Made by a program: the position numbers and the translations under genes. The notes beneath the pieces are model-generated. The model did not search any database and was not told the origin of the DNA. It saw only the letters and a list, made by a program, of their open reading frames with translations. 64,000 nt of DNA from Bog-113 sp965226755 (GTDB lineage Bacteria > Acidobacteriota > Terriglobia > Bryobacterales > Bryobacteraceae), in assembly GCA_965226755.1 (NCBI GenBank), contig CBDDDT010000001.1:310001-374000 (forward strand), given 5' to 3'. Below are positions 23,681 to 33,015 of this stretch, in pieces (the first letter of the stretch is position 1; every line of letters begins with the position of its first letter).

Positions 23681-25098
23681 TAGAACCTCGTGTAGATAAA
23701 TGGCGCGACTTTGGCGGCGCCGATGTATTGAATGGCCACGACCAGAGCCGTGATCAGGCCGGCCTGCACCAGGGCGGGCGTTTGGGCGAACCGCGTCTGA
23801 AGCGTTTCGGCCCAGTTACGGGGCGTGAATTGCGCCAGGACGCCGATCATCAGCACCAACAGGAAAGATCGGGTGACGTTGTCGAAGGTGAAGTTTAGAG
23901 AGGCGATCTGTCCTATGATCGCGAAGGCAGTGGTCAGATTCGCGGCGCGGAAGAAGATCCAGGCGAAGACGACAAAGTGGAAAGTAACCAGTACGGCCGC
24001 GGCGTGACTAAGCCAGGAAGCGGACGGCTTCGGATTCCCGCGCAGCGCTTGCCAGCCCCGGTAGGCGGCCAGCCCCAACCCGTGGAGCAGGCCCCAGATG
24101 AGGAACGTCCAATTGGCGCCGTGCCAGAAGCCGCCGATGGACATGGTGATCACCAGGTTCAGATAGGCCAGCGGTTTCGATCGTTTTCCGGGAAGCGAGA
24201 AGAATAAGTAGTCTCTGAGCCAGTCTGACAGGGAGATATGCCAGCGGCGCCAGAAATCGGCGATGTTGGAGGCGGTATAAGGACGGTTGAAGTTGACGGG
24301 CAGTTTGATCCCCAGGAGCCCGGCAGCGCCGCGGACGATGTCGGTATAAGCCGAAAAATCATAGTAGAGCTGGAAGGCATAGGCGTATACAGCGACCAGG
24401 ACTTCGCCGCCGGAATATAGCGTGGGCAAGTCAAAGACGCGAGTAACCAGATTGTTGGCCAGGTAATCCGCAATGAGGAATTTTTTCGCCAGCCCGCGGC
24501 AGATGAGGAAAAGAGCGCGGCCGCCTTCGTCGCCGGTCAGAACAGGGGCGCTCCGGGTCAACTGCCTGGCGAGCGAAGCGACCCGCGTGATGGGTCCGGC
24601 CAGCAGGGTGGGGAAGAAGCTGACCGAGGATAGATAGACCAGAAGATTCCCGGCCGGGCGGGCGTCGCCACGGTAGATGTCGATGGTGTAAGTCATCGCC
24701 TGGAAGGCGTAGAAGGAAAGGCTCAGGGGAAGGATCCAACCGGCGGGCGTACTTACCGGGCTTCCGGCAACGCGCCCCGCAAGCATGGCTGCGCCCCCGA
24801 GGAAGAACGGCACATAGCGGCAAGATACGATGAGCCCGCAATTGATGAGAATGCTGGCGGTTACCAGAAAGCGGCGCCGCCTGGCGCCCGCATTCCTCCC
24901 GAGAGCGTTTCCGATCAGAAAATCAATCGTGGAAGCGGCGGGAATGAGAAGGAGATAGATCCAGCCCCATTTGGCGAGGAACAGGCAGTTGGCGATAAGA
25001 AGAACGGCCAAACCGGCCGCTTGGGCGCGCTGGCAGAGCCAGTAGCTCGCGAAAACGATCGCGAGGAATCCGAAGAATTCCGGAGAGGTGGGAGTCAT
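23680..25098 (-). CDS. MBOAT family membrane-bound O-acyltransferase (AlgI/DltB-like)
   Basis: There are 472 residues with around ten membrane segments. The two family histidines are visible: RRWHISLSDW (H287) and GGFWHGANW (H326, the invariant one). The PITR segment, LYYDFSAYTD and NFNRPY match the AlgI group. It moves an activated acyl group through the membrane for O-acylation outside. It is the first gene of a five-gene minus-strand operon with two SGNH genes, an ACP and a KAS III-like gene. The 130 bases upstream (25099-25228) hold AT-rich sequence that probably contains the promoter, but I cannot define it. Confidence 0.94.
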   Translation of the reverse strand: MTPTSPEFFGFLAIVFASYWLCQRAQAAGLAVLLIANCLFLAKWGWIYLLLIPAASTIDFLIGNALGRNAGARRRRFLVTASILINCGLIVSCRYVPFFLGGAAMLAGRVAGSPVSTPAGWILPLSLSFYAFQAMTYTIDIYRGDARPAGNLLVYLSSVSFFPTLLAGPITRVASLARQLTRSAPVLTGDEGGRALFLICRGLAKKFLIADYLANNLVTRVFDLPTLYSGGEVLVAVYAYAFQLYYDFSAYTDIVRGAAGLLGIKLPVNFNRPYTASNIADFWRRWHISLSDWLRDYLFFSLPGKRSKPLAYLNLVITMSIGGFWHGANWTFLIWGLLHGLGLAAYRGWQALRGNPKPSASWLSHAAAVLVTFHFVVFAWIFFRAANLTTAFAIIGQIASLNFTFDNVTRSFLLVLMIGVLAQFTPRNWAETLQTRFAQTPALVQAGLITALVVAIQYIGAAKVAPFIYTRF

Positions 25099-25228
25099 GC
25101 TGTATAAGTTGGGTCAAAGCGAGATTGCCTGAAGGCAGGTACTAACATAGACACTAACGCATTTCAACCGGTTCCAATAGCAATAAATATTTTTTGGGGC
25201 CTATTACCTCCAGGCGCGCCGGGGTGGG

Positions 25229-25885
25229 TTAGTCCAGGCGGACGAGCCACGAGGAAAACAAGCCGAACAGAAAAGAGCGCGAAGCATGGATGGTGAGGCC
25301 GCTATCGAGAATGGCCTGTTCGATGTTGCCCGGGCGGTTCAGGGGATGGTTGACGAGAACCCGAAAGGCGAGCAGCGCGGCGCCGTAGTTCAAGTAGAAA
25401 AGCGGAAGCAGCCAGCGGGATTTCGGGCGCGAATAGCCGGATACGAGGAGGATGGCTCCCGGAGTCAGGAGCTTCTGGAGTTCTCCCAGCATATGCACTC
25501 GCGAGGCCTGCGGGAAGCAGTCCAGCAGAAACTGGACAGCCAGAAAGTCATATTGACGGGGCAGGCCCAGGCTGGTGATTTCGCCCTGGAGATGTATGAG
25601 AGTCCCGCGCCAGCCGGAAGCGGCCAGACGCGATCGCGAGCGGGCGAGCATCTCAGGAGCGATGTCATTGATGGTCAGGCGATCCGGATTTTCCGCGCGT
25701 GCAAAAGCCACGGGAAAGGAACCAGGGCCGCAGCCCACGATGATGGGGTTTTTTGGCGCGAAAGGAAGATTTCCGAGGAAAGCGTTGCGGGTATTTTCGA
25801 GGGAACCGCCGAGCAGCAATTCCAGCTTGTCGTAAATTCCCGCCGCGCGACCGTAATTGGCGCGGGTGAACTCCTGAGAATTCAC
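25229..25885 (-). CDS. class I SAM-dependent methyltransferase
   Basis: There are 218 residues of Rossmann-like fold. The SAM-binding motif is IIVGCGPGSFPVAFA, followed by the acidic strand-2 end region (INDIAPEML). Substrate is not evident; the hydrophobic C-terminal half (LLPLFYLNYGAALLAF) suggests membrane association or a lipid substrate. Its start abuts the stop of the 645-residue secreted protein gene with no spacing. It is the last gene of that minus-strand group and lies 130 bases from the MBOAT operon start. Confidence 0.85.
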   Translation of the reverse strand: MNSQEFTRANYGRAAGIYDKLELLLGGSLENTRNAFLGNLPFAPKNPIIVGCGPGSFPVAFARAENPDRLTINDIAPEMLARSRSRLAASGWRGTLIHLQGEITSLGLPRQYDFLAVQFLLDCFPQASRVHMLGELQKLLTPGAILLVSGYSRPKSRWLLPLFYLNYGAALLAFRVLVNHPLNRPGNIEQAILDSGLTIHASRSFLFGLFSSWLVRLD

Positions 25886-27823
25886 TTAGGGCGTTCCGGC
25901 GCCGGGAGCTTTTCGAGTGCTTTCCGTGACGCGGTAGCGCATTCCGCCGCCTTCCGGCTCAGCCTTCCACTCCACATTGCCGGCGTGTCCACCGCGGGGA
26001 AGGTTTGTGGCCCCCGCGAGAAGCAGGCTGTCGCCGTCCAACTCCATTTTGACCGGCCTGGCGAGCGCGACGCCTTCGGGAGGCAAGAGGCTTTTGCCGC
26101 TCTCTTTCCAATAAAACTCGATCCATCTGCCGCCATCGGGCTGGGAAAACACCGCGCGGATCCGGCTGTTCTCCAGAACGGTCTGCGCGCCTGCCGTTCC
26201 GGTGAGCTCCGCCGCATAGCGAACCGCGCCGCCGCGGGGAATCACCACGAAGGAGACCGGCTGGTCAAAATCGGTGACTCCCCGGACCTGGAGCATGGCA
26301 TGGTGCAGACCGGGGGCCGCGCCATTGATGAATGCCCGCACGGAGATTTCGCGCTCCATCGAAGCGCCGATGCTGATTTCCTGCGAGGATGGGCTGAACT
26401 CCAGACCGCCGCCGGAGAGCGTGACTTTAAACGTTCGAATTTCCGCGGCGTTGTTGCGAAGCAGGATCGTGAAGGCGCGGCCATTCGGGTTCTCCACGGG
26501 AAGCAGCGGCGGATCGCTGGCCAGCTCGGACGCGCTGCCGAAGTGCAGGGCGGAGTTTTCGGCGATGTGGACGGAGACGGGGCGAAGCAGTTGGACGCGG
26601 ACGTGGCTCATACCGACCCCGTTCGCCTCCAGTCTGAGTTCGGCATGATCGCCGTGCAATCGATTCGGCGGAACCGCGATGGAGTACAGGATCTGGGTAG
26701 GCGATTTCGATTCAGCGGACGCTTTCCAGCCGTCCGGCAGCAGGAGCCGGGATTTCCGGGCGAACGCATCGGAGGAGTAATCGGTTAGAACGCGGTTGGT
26801 TTGGCCGATGATCAGGATGTGGGTGTCCACGAAGGAAGCGACGTCGTCCGGGGCGGTGATGGTGATGGCGATCCGGACGCGGCGGCCGGCGCCTTTGCCG
26901 GCGGGGATGGGAAGGCGCGCGCGCTTGTTCTCCGCATCCCAATCGAACGCGATGGGGTGGCCGGCGGCGAGCATGGGGCCGTTCGGCTCGCGCTCCAGCC
27001 GCAACACGGCGACGCCCGCGACGGGGGCGTAGAACTCGAACGAGAGAATGCCGTTCTCGTATTCCATGGCCGTGAGTTCCGCGGTCGCATAGAGCAGCCG
27101 CTCGCTATTGCTCATGCCGAAGCAGGAACGGCAAAACCGGGGATCGGCGAACGCGACATCAACGGGCAGCAGGAGCGCGTCCTGGCCGGGCACGGTGACG
27201 TTGGGGATCTGAAGCGTGCGCTTTGGGGAAGCGAACGCGACTCGGAGATCGCCGTGCCAGCTCTGTCTGGACTTGTTGATGAGGCTGACAGCGGAGGCTT
27301 CGGGAATGGCTTTTTGCTGGAAATGGAGGCTGTCGGGAAGTTTGTTGGGAGGGCTCGGCGCGTCCGGGGAGGCCAGCACCGGACCCCAATAATTCATCAC
27401 CGCGGCTTCGCGCCGGAGGGTCTGCAAGGCGGGATCTTCCTCTCCGGAAAAATCCACGCCGCCGCGGTGAAACTCCGGAGCGGTTTCGGACTCGACGTCG
27501 CTCCAGATCACCGTACGATGGGCCAGAAGCTGCTCGCGGCCTCGCAAGAGAGCGCCGTTCTGGAGAACGGAGATTTTCGCGGCGGCCGAGGCGGGCGCGA
27601 TGGTGAGACCCGCCTCGCCGGCAAGCGATCGAAATTCCGGGCCCGCGTTGGCGACGGCGACCGCGTCAAAGCCCATGTTCTTCAGCCAGATCAGCTCACG
27701 GGCCCAGAGCCGCCGCGGGATGCGGTCCGGCGGGAAATCTACGGATAAAAGCGGCGGAGGAGGCGGCGCAACGGCGTTCAGACTCAAGGAAATGAATAGG
27801 GCAGGGAAGAAGCGAAAGCTCAA
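25886..27823 (-). CDS. large secreted protein of unknown function
   Basis: There are 645 residues with an N-terminal hydrophobic signal (MSFRFFPALFISLSLNAVA) and a Pro-rich start to the mature part. The remainder looks beta-rich, with no catalytic motif that I can name; a segment early in the protein (WLKNMGFDAVAVANAG) is reminiscent of the opening of TIM-barrel glycosidases, but the barrel does not continue convincingly. Its start overlaps the DnaC-like gene stop by four bases and its stop touches the methyltransferase start. Best described as exported, hypothetical. Confidence 0.75.
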   Translation of the reverse strand: MSFRFFPALFISLSLNAVAPPPPPLLSVDFPPDRIPRRLWARELIWLKNMGFDAVAVANAGPEFRSLAGEAGLTIAPASAAAKISVLQNGALLRGREQLLAHRTVIWSDVESETAPEFHRGGVDFSGEEDPALQTLRREAAVMNYWGPVLASPDAPSPPNKLPDSLHFQQKAIPEASAVSLINKSRQSWHGDLRVAFASPKRTLQIPNVTVPGQDALLLPVDVAFADPRFCRSCFGMSNSERLLYATAELTAMEYENGILSFEFYAPVAGVAVLRLEREPNGPMLAAGHPIAFDWDAENKRARLPIPAGKGAGRRVRIAITITAPDDVASFVDTHILIIGQTNRVLTDYSSDAFARKSRLLLPDGWKASAESKSPTQILYSIAVPPNRLHGDHAELRLEANGVGMSHVRVQLLRPVSVHIAENSALHFGSASELASDPPLLPVENPNGRAFTILLRNNAAEIRTFKVTLSGGGLEFSPSSQEISIGASMEREISVRAFINGAAPGLHHAMLQVRGVTDFDQPVSFVVIPRGGAVRYAAELTGTAGAQTVLENSRIRAVFSQPDGGRWIEFYWKESGKSLLPPEGVALARPVKMELDGDSLLLAGATNLPRGGHAGNVEWKAEPEGGGMRYRVTESTRKAPGAGTP

Positions 27824-28569
27824 TGCCTTCCCCAGTTACCGAGCCGGTAATCCTCAACCAGCGGCATCTTGACCACCTTGCACATTTCGAACAGCCGCGA
27901 GCGCGCGCGGGGGCCGAGCCGGTCCGTCAGGTTCAGCCGGTAATCGATCTTCCCGGTGGCCTCATCACGCCTGGCCGGACTCGCGTCGGCATCGCCCAGA
28001 TTGGTGGTGGCGATCAGCGGCTTCCGGTGGTTGCAGCGGTGCGTCAGGATCGAAGTGACCGTATCCTCCACGAAGTCGGTCACGCGATGGGCTCCGAGAT
28101 CGTCGAGAAGCAGGATTTCCGCGTCCAAGGCGACGCGGTAGGCTTCGCGATCGCTGACGCCGGCCGCGGAGTCGAAGCTGGCGCGAATGCGGTCCAGCAG
28201 GTTCTGGTAATCGAAGAAAAGGCCTTCAAAGCCGCGCTTCAACAACTCGCGGAAGGCGGCTACGGCGAGATGGGTCTTGCCCGATCCGGGGTCGCCCATC
28301 AGGAGCAGTCCGGGCCGCTGATCGTTCGGGAATTCTCGCACGAAAGCTTTCACCGCCGTCATTACGGACGCGAGTTCCCGGTGCGCGCGTTTCGTGGAAA
28401 AGTTCTCAATGGAGGCGGCGCGGTAAAGCGGCGGAATCCGGGCCATCTCCTCATTCCGTTCCGCGCGGCCTTCCGCCTGACAGTGGCAACGTTCGGCGCC
28501 GGAAAGCTCGTCCTGCCGCACGATTTTCCACCCTGTGCCGTTGCAGTCCGAACAAACAGCGGTTGCCAT
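27820..28569 (-). CDS. DnaC/DnaI-like AAA+ ATPase (putative helicase loader)
   Basis: There are 249 residues. The N-terminus carries a zinc-ribbon-like motif (CSDCNGTGW, then CHCQ), as seen in some helicase loaders. The AAA+ core has Walker A GDPGSGKT and Walker B ILLLDDLG, followed by a sensor ATTN and an arginine-rich GPRARSRLFE region. It may load the replicative helicase; IstB-like transposition ATPases are related, but no transposase is adjacent. It lies four bases after the biotin carrier gene and overlaps the next gene by four bases. Confidence 0.88.
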   Translation of the reverse strand: MATAVCSDCNGTGWKIVRQDELSGAERCHCQAEGRAERNEEMARIPPLYRAASIENFSTKRAHRELASVMTAVKAFVREFPNDQRPGLLLMGDPGSGKTHLAVAAFRELLKRGFEGLFFDYQNLLDRIRASFDSAAGVSDREAYRVALDAEILLLDDLGAHRVTDFVEDTVTSILTHRCNHRKPLIATTNLGDADASPARRDEATGKIDYRLNLTDRLGPRARSRLFEMCKVVKMPLVEDYRLGNWGRH

Positions 28570-28573
28570 TCCC

Positions 28574-28960
28574 TTATTCTATGGTGACCAGCACGGCGCC
28601 GGAATTGACCGTGTCATTCTCCTTCACGGCGACGGAGGTGACGCGCCCGTCACGAGGGCTCTTCAATTCGTTCTGCATTTTCATCGCTTCCACGACGATG
28701 ACGCCTTGTCCGGCGCGAACTTCCTCGCCGGGCGCGACCAGGATCCGCACCACTTTGCCGGGCATGGGGGCCTTAATCTGCGCGCTGCCCGCGAGAGCGC
28801 CGCGAAGGGCTTGCGGATTCCACGCGCGCGGGTCTTCCAGGCGAATGTCGAGCTGGCGTCCGTTGACGCGAACTTCGCCTGGGGTGACGCGCACCTCGAA
28901 GGAACGGGCGCCATCCAGAACGGACCAGACGCCTGGCTGGATTTCAAGAAAGTCCTTCAC
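28574..28960 (-). CDS. biotin carboxyl carrier protein of an acyl-CoA carboxylase
   Basis: There are 128 residues. The biotinyl-lysine site is EAMKMQNEL, preceded by APMPGKVV, which defines the lipoyl/biotinyl hammerhead. The start is the GTG at 28960, overlapping the biotin carboxylase stop (GTGA); a longer frame to 29020 would run over that gene. EAMKMQNEL is more typical of propionyl- or methylcrotonyl-type carboxylases and oxaloacetate decarboxylases than of AccB. No carboxyltransferase subunit is in the window. Confidence 0.9.
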   Translation of the reverse strand: MKDFLEIQPGVWSVLDGARSFEVRVTPGEVRVNGRQLDIRLEDPRAWNPQALRGALAGSAQIKAPMPGKVVRILVAPGEEVRAGQGVIVVEAMKMQNELKSPRDGRVTSVAVKENDTVNSGAVLVTIE

Positions 28961-30444
28961 CGGAGAAGTTCCGCGCGCCCGGCGGCGCGCCATTGCGAAA
29001 CGGCCGCGGCGGGTTTGCAATCCTGGACACGGCGACCGCGCGCCAGCACCTCCGTCGCAATTTCGATTTCTTGGGCGGGAGGCTCAGTCTTGGCGCGCCG
29101 CTGGAAGTAGCGATCGAGGAACGCGGTGTCGAGCCGGCCGGCGAGGAACTCCGCATCCCGCACAAGTTCGCGGAAGAATTCGATGTTCGTGCGGATGCCG
29201 AGCACGTGGAATTCGTTCAATGCCCGGCTGAGCCGCGCGGCGGCGTGGCCGCGGGTGGCCGCCCAGACGGCGAGTTTCGCGAGCATGGGATCGTAATCCA
29301 GCGGAACCGTCCATCCGGCGTAGACACCGCCGTCCACGCGCACTCCCGGTCCGGCGGGCTCGGCATATTGAACGATGCGGCCGGGGGAAGGAAAGAATTG
29401 ATTTTCAGGATCTTCCGCATAGACGCGGCATTCGATCGCCGAGCCCTGCCAGCGAATTTCCTCCTGGCTAAACGGCAGCGGCCGGCCGGCCGCGATCTCG
29501 ATCTGAAGGCGCACCAGATCAAGCCCGGTCGCCAGTTCCGTCACCGGGTGCTCGACTTGCAAGCGGGTGTTCATTTCGAGGAAGTAGAATTTGCCGTCGG
29601 CATCCACCAGAAACTCCACCGTGCCCGCGTTGTAATAGCCAGCCGCGCGCGCGGCGGTGACGGCCGCGGCGCCCATCCGATCACGCAGCCCGGGATCCAC
29701 CGCCATCAATGGGGAAGGGCATTCCTCGATAATTTTCTGATGACGGCGCTGGATGGAACATTCGCGCTCACCCAGGTGGACGAGATTTCCGTGTTCGTCG
29801 CCGAGGACCTGGATTTCGATGTGGCGAGGACGTTCGATTAGTTTCTCGACATACACGGCCGGATTTCCGAACGCGGCGGCAGCTTCGCTCGAGGCGGTCG
29901 CGAAGGAAGCGTGGAAATCGCCGGCGCGATCCACCCGCCGCATGCCTTTGCCGCCGCCGCCGGCCACGGCTTTCAACATGACGGGGTAGCCGATGTCGGC
30001 AGCAAAAGCGAAGGCTTCCGCCGGATCGTCGAGCCCTTCGGCCGTTCCGGGGATAACCGGAACAGCGGTGGCGACGGCGGTCTTGCGCGCTTCCGTTTTC
30101 GAGCCCATACGGCGAATGGCGCGCGAGGAAGGCCCGATGAATTGAATGGCCGCCGCTTCGCACGCCGCCGCGAAATCCGCATTTTCGCTGAGAAATCCGT
30201 AACCGGGGTGAATGGCGTCACAACCGGCGGCGCGAGCGGCTTCCAGGATGCGGTCGATCCGGAGATAGCTGTCGCGCGCCGGAGCGGGCCCGATGGCGAC
30301 CGCCTCATCGGCCTGGCGGACGTGCAGCGAGGCACGGTCGATGTCCGAGAAAACGGCGACGCTCGGAATCTCCATCTCCCGAAGAGTGCGCATGACGCGA
30401 ATGGCGATCTCGCCACGATTGGCCACCAGAACTTTTCGGAACAT
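28957..30444 (-). CDS. biotin carboxylase subunit (ATP-grasp)
   Basis: ATP-dependent carboxylation of biotin on the adjacent carrier. There are 495 residues, slightly longer than AccC. Seen are VLVANRGEIAIRV at the N-terminus, the glycine-rich ATP loop AVAGGGGKGMR, ERECSIQRRHQK, FLEMNTRLQVEHPVTE and the C-terminal GIRTNIEF region. The start is the ATG at 30444, which overlaps the upstream hydrolase stop (TGATG). Together with the carrier it forms a split alpha subunit for an acyl-CoA carboxylase. Confidence 0.94.
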   Translation of the reverse strand: MFRKVLVANRGEIAIRVMRTLREMEIPSVAVFSDIDRASLHVRQADEAVAIGPAPARDSYLRIDRILEAARAAGCDAIHPGYGFLSENADFAAACEAAAIQFIGPSSRAIRRMGSKTEARKTAVATAVPVIPGTAEGLDDPAEAFAFAADIGYPVMLKAVAGGGGKGMRRVDRAGDFHASFATASSEAAAAFGNPAVYVEKLIERPRHIEIQVLGDEHGNLVHLGERECSIQRRHQKIIEECPSPLMAVDPGLRDRMGAAAVTAARAAGYYNAGTVEFLVDADGKFYFLEMNTRLQVEHPVTELATGLDLVRLQIEIAAGRPLPFSQEEIRWQGSAIECRVYAEDPENQFFPSPGRIVQYAEPAGPGVRVDGGVYAGWTVPLDYDPMLAKLAVWAATRGHAAARLSRALNEFHVLGIRTNIEFFRELVRDAEFLAGRLDTAFLDRYFQRRAKTEPPAQEIEIATEVLARGRRVQDCKPAAAVSQWRAAGRAELLR

Positions 30445-31145
30445 CACCACTCCACCGGCGTACCCGGCGTGAGGCGAAGGATCTCCGCTTCGTCGGACAC
30501 CAGCTTCTGGAGTTCGTCCGGCGTTCCCGTCAGGGCGGGGAAGGTTCCGAAATGCATGGGGATGATTTTCCTGACGCCGAGCAGCTTGCAAGCTCGCGCC
30601 GCCTCGCGGGGTCCCATCGTGAAGAGATTGCCGATGGGAAGAAAGGCCAGCGAAGGCGCATAAAGCTCCCGGATCAGTTCCATGTCGGTAAACACGTTCG
30701 TGTCCCCGGCAAAGTAAACGGCCCGGCCGTCGGCGAAGCGCAGGACGAAGCCAGCCGCTTCGCCGCCGTAGATAATTTTGCCGTCGTCCAGAATGCCGCA
30801 GCTATGGACGGCATGGGTCATGGTGACCTGAATCTCGTCGGCGCCCTCAAAGAATTTTTGCGTGCCCCCTTTGTTCATGGGGCGCGTATTTTCGACGCCT
30901 TTCGATTCCAGCCAGTGGCAGAGCTCGAAAATGGCCGCCACTTGGGGCTTGAACCGCAGGGCGAGCGGCGCGGCGTCGTGGATGTGATCGAAATGCCCGT
31001 GCGACACGATCATCAGATCGATGGCGCGAAACTCATGCGCGGCGGGGAACTTCGGATTGCCCGAAGTCCACGGATCAGCCACCAGCGTCTTCCCGGAACC
31101 CCATACCATCTCAAACGTGCCATGGCCCAGCCATGTGATCTGCAT
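30444..31145 (-). CDS. UPF0173-type metal-dependent hydrolase (metallo-beta-lactamase fold)
   Basis: There are 233 residues. The zinc motif is SHGHFDHIHD; further metal ligands are in THAVHSCG, FAGDTNVF and MHFGTFP, the order typical of UPF0173 proteins. The N-terminus ITWLGHGTFE also fits. The substrate is unknown. It is the first gene of the minus-strand carboxylase block. Confidence 0.9.
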   Translation of the reverse strand: MQITWLGHGTFEMVWGSGKTLVADPWTSGNPKFPAAHEFRAIDLMIVSHGHFDHIHDAAPLALRFKPQVAAIFELCHWLESKGVENTRPMNKGGTQKFFEGADEIQVTMTHAVHSCGILDDGKIIYGGEAAGFVLRFADGRAVYFAGDTNVFTDMELIRELYAPSLAFLPIGNLFTMGPREAARACKLLGVRKIIPMHFGTFPALTGTPDELQKLVSDEAEILRLTPGTPVEW

Positions 31146-31164
31146 GAGCCGATTATGGCAACGT

Positions 31165-33015
31165 TCACCGGCCGGCTGGCGATGCGACGACCTGAGTGGC
31201 CGGGGCCGCGGCGGCGACGTCCATGCCTTCGCCGAACTTCGCCAGGTTGGGGATGCTGACCGGAAGATGGCCGCGAATAGGTATTTCCCCGTATAGCGCT
31301 TCCACGGCCGCGATTTCGGAGGGCGGCACCGTGCTGAAGGTAGTCATGTATCCGGAAACATTCGGGAAGCTTCGCAGCAGATACGGGTTGCCGAGCGAGA
31401 TCAGCATCACGGGCTTTCCGGATCCTATGAGCCGCGCGAGCAGGGCGGGGTAGCTGCCGCCGAGGGATACGTTTCCGCGATATCCCGCCACGGATACGAA
31501 CGCGGCCACATACCAGGCCTGGCAGTCGCCTGCCTGGTCCACCGCGCGGTTCACGTCGGCCTCGGACATGCCGGAATCCAGCATCAAGGCGGGCCGCCCC
31601 GGCGCGCGCCGGTTGATCTCCGGCTGCATGGCCTGGCCCTGCTGGCTGGATGCGCCTTCGCGCAAGATCGCAAAACACGCGGGAACGGCCGGCTGCACAG
31701 GCAGAAGATGGTAGTCATTCTTCACCAGCGTGACCGCCTTCCGGGCGACATCCAAGGCATGCGCGTTCGAATCGGGTTGATTCACCAGGCGCGGGATGGC
31801 TTTGGTATCCACGAAGCGGCCGGCCGGCAGCCCGACGCGCGCCTTGGCCTTCAGCACTCGGATTAGGCTTTGATCGAGATGCTGCTTTGAAATGCGCCCC
31901 TGTTTCACGGCCGCAACCACGGCGTCAATGGCGGCGACGGGATCAGAAGGCATCAGCAAAACATCGGCGCCGGCTTCCACGGCGCGCACCGCCGCATCGC
32001 CGGGCGCGTAGCCTTTGGCGATGCCCCCCATTTCCATCGCGTCGGTCACGATGATGCCTTTAAACCCCAGGTCCCCGCGAAGAAGCTTGGTGAGGATCTC
32101 GGACGACAGCGTCGCGGGCAGATCGCCTGTTCCCAGCGCCGGCACGGCGAGATGGGCGGTCATGACGGAATCCACGCCTTGGGCGATGGCCGCGCGGAAA
32201 GGCACCAGCTCGACTTCGTCCAGGTGCTTGCGATCGGCCGGGATCGTGGCGAGATTCAGATGCGTGTCCACGGCGGTATCGCCATGTCCGGGGAAGTGCT
32301 TGGCCGTGGTGAGGACGCGGGTTTTCGGATTGGACGCCGCGCCCTGCAGAAACGCGTCCACATAAGCCGAGACCTGTTTGGGATCTTCACTATAGGAACG
32401 TATGTTGATGATGGGGTTGTCCGGATTGCTGTTGACGTCGGCGTCCGGGAAGAATACCCAGTTGACGCCGATGGCGCGGGCCTCGCGGGCGGTCACCATG
32501 CCTTCATAACGGGCGGCGGCGGGGTCGCCGGCCGCGGCGAACGCCATGGCATGCGGGAATACGGTCGTGTTGTTGAAGCGCATGGATGCGCCGCGCTCCA
32601 GATCGCCGCCCACGACCAGCGGCACCTTCGCCAGGCGTTGCAGATCATTGATGACTTTGGCCGCTTCCACCGGATCGGCGCGCTGCACCAAGTGTCCCTG
32701 CGAAACGTTGACCAGGATCAGGCCGCCGACATGCTGCGTGCGGACGAGCGCCGCGAGATCCAGCCACGTCTTGGAGCGCTTCTTGAGCGTTTGTCCCGTG
32801 AAAGGCACGACGACCAACTGCGCGACCTCGTCGCGGAGCGTCCATTTCCGCCACGCCGCGGGCACTCCGGGGTCGTTGATCGTATAGACCGGATTGGCCG
32901 CCGCCGGCTTTGCTGGCCGCGCGCGCCGCGCAAATCCGGGAGCGGAAACAGAAAGGCTCGCCAGGATGAGGATGCCAGCGAGCCGGAACGACCACTGCGG
33001 GATCTGTTGGGGCAC
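31165..33015 (-). CDS. secreted glycoside hydrolase family 3 (NagZ-like)
   Basis: There are 616 residues from a GTG start. The N-terminal hydrophobic stretch (LAGILILASLSVSAPG) suggests export. The GH3 domain shows KHFPGHGDT (the His/Asp region of beta-N-acetylhexosaminidases) and the nucleophile in VTDAMEM. A GH3 C-terminal domain follows (around MLISLGNPYLLRSFP). It probably acts on cell-wall or chitin-type aminosugars; other GH3 activities are possible. Its start directly follows the stop of the response regulator gene, with no spacer. Confidence 0.9.
   Translation of the reverse strand: MPQQIPQWSFRLAGILILASLSVSAPGFARRARPAKPAAANPVYTINDPGVPAAWRKWTLRDEVAQLVVVPFTGQTLKKRSKTWLDLAALVRTQHVGGLILVNVSQGHLVQRADPVEAAKVINDLQRLAKVPLVVGGDLERGASMRFNNTTVFPHAMAFAAAGDPAAARYEGMVTAREARAIGVNWVFFPDADVNSNPDNPIINIRSYSEDPKQVSAYVDAFLQGAASNPKTRVLTTAKHFPGHGDTAVDTHLNLATIPADRKHLDEVELVPFRAAIAQGVDSVMTAHLAVPALGTGDLPATLSSEILTKLLRGDLGFKGIIVTDAMEMGGIAKGYAPGDAAVRAVEAGADVLLMPSDPVAAIDAVVAAVKQGRISKQHLDQSLIRVLKAKARVGLPAGRFVDTKAIPRLVNQPDSNAHALDVARKAVTLVKNDYHLLPVQPAVPACFAILREGASSQQGQAMQPEINRRAPGRPALMLDSGMSEADVNRAVDQAGDCQAWYVAAFVSVAGYRGNVSLGGSYPALLARLIGSGKPVMLISLGNPYLLRSFPNVSGYMTTFSTVPPSEIAAVEALYGEIPIRGHLPVSIPNLAKFGEGMDVAAAAPATQVVASPAGR

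Noticed and set aside
25286..26788. 500-codon open frame on the plus strand
   Set aside because: Opposes the methyltransferase and secreted-protein genes; Arg/Gly-rich without motifs.
27820..28569. IstB of an IS21 element
   Set aside because: There is no IstA and no terminal repeats; the N-terminal zinc-ribbon fits DnaC/DnaI-like loaders, so it is treated as chromosomal.
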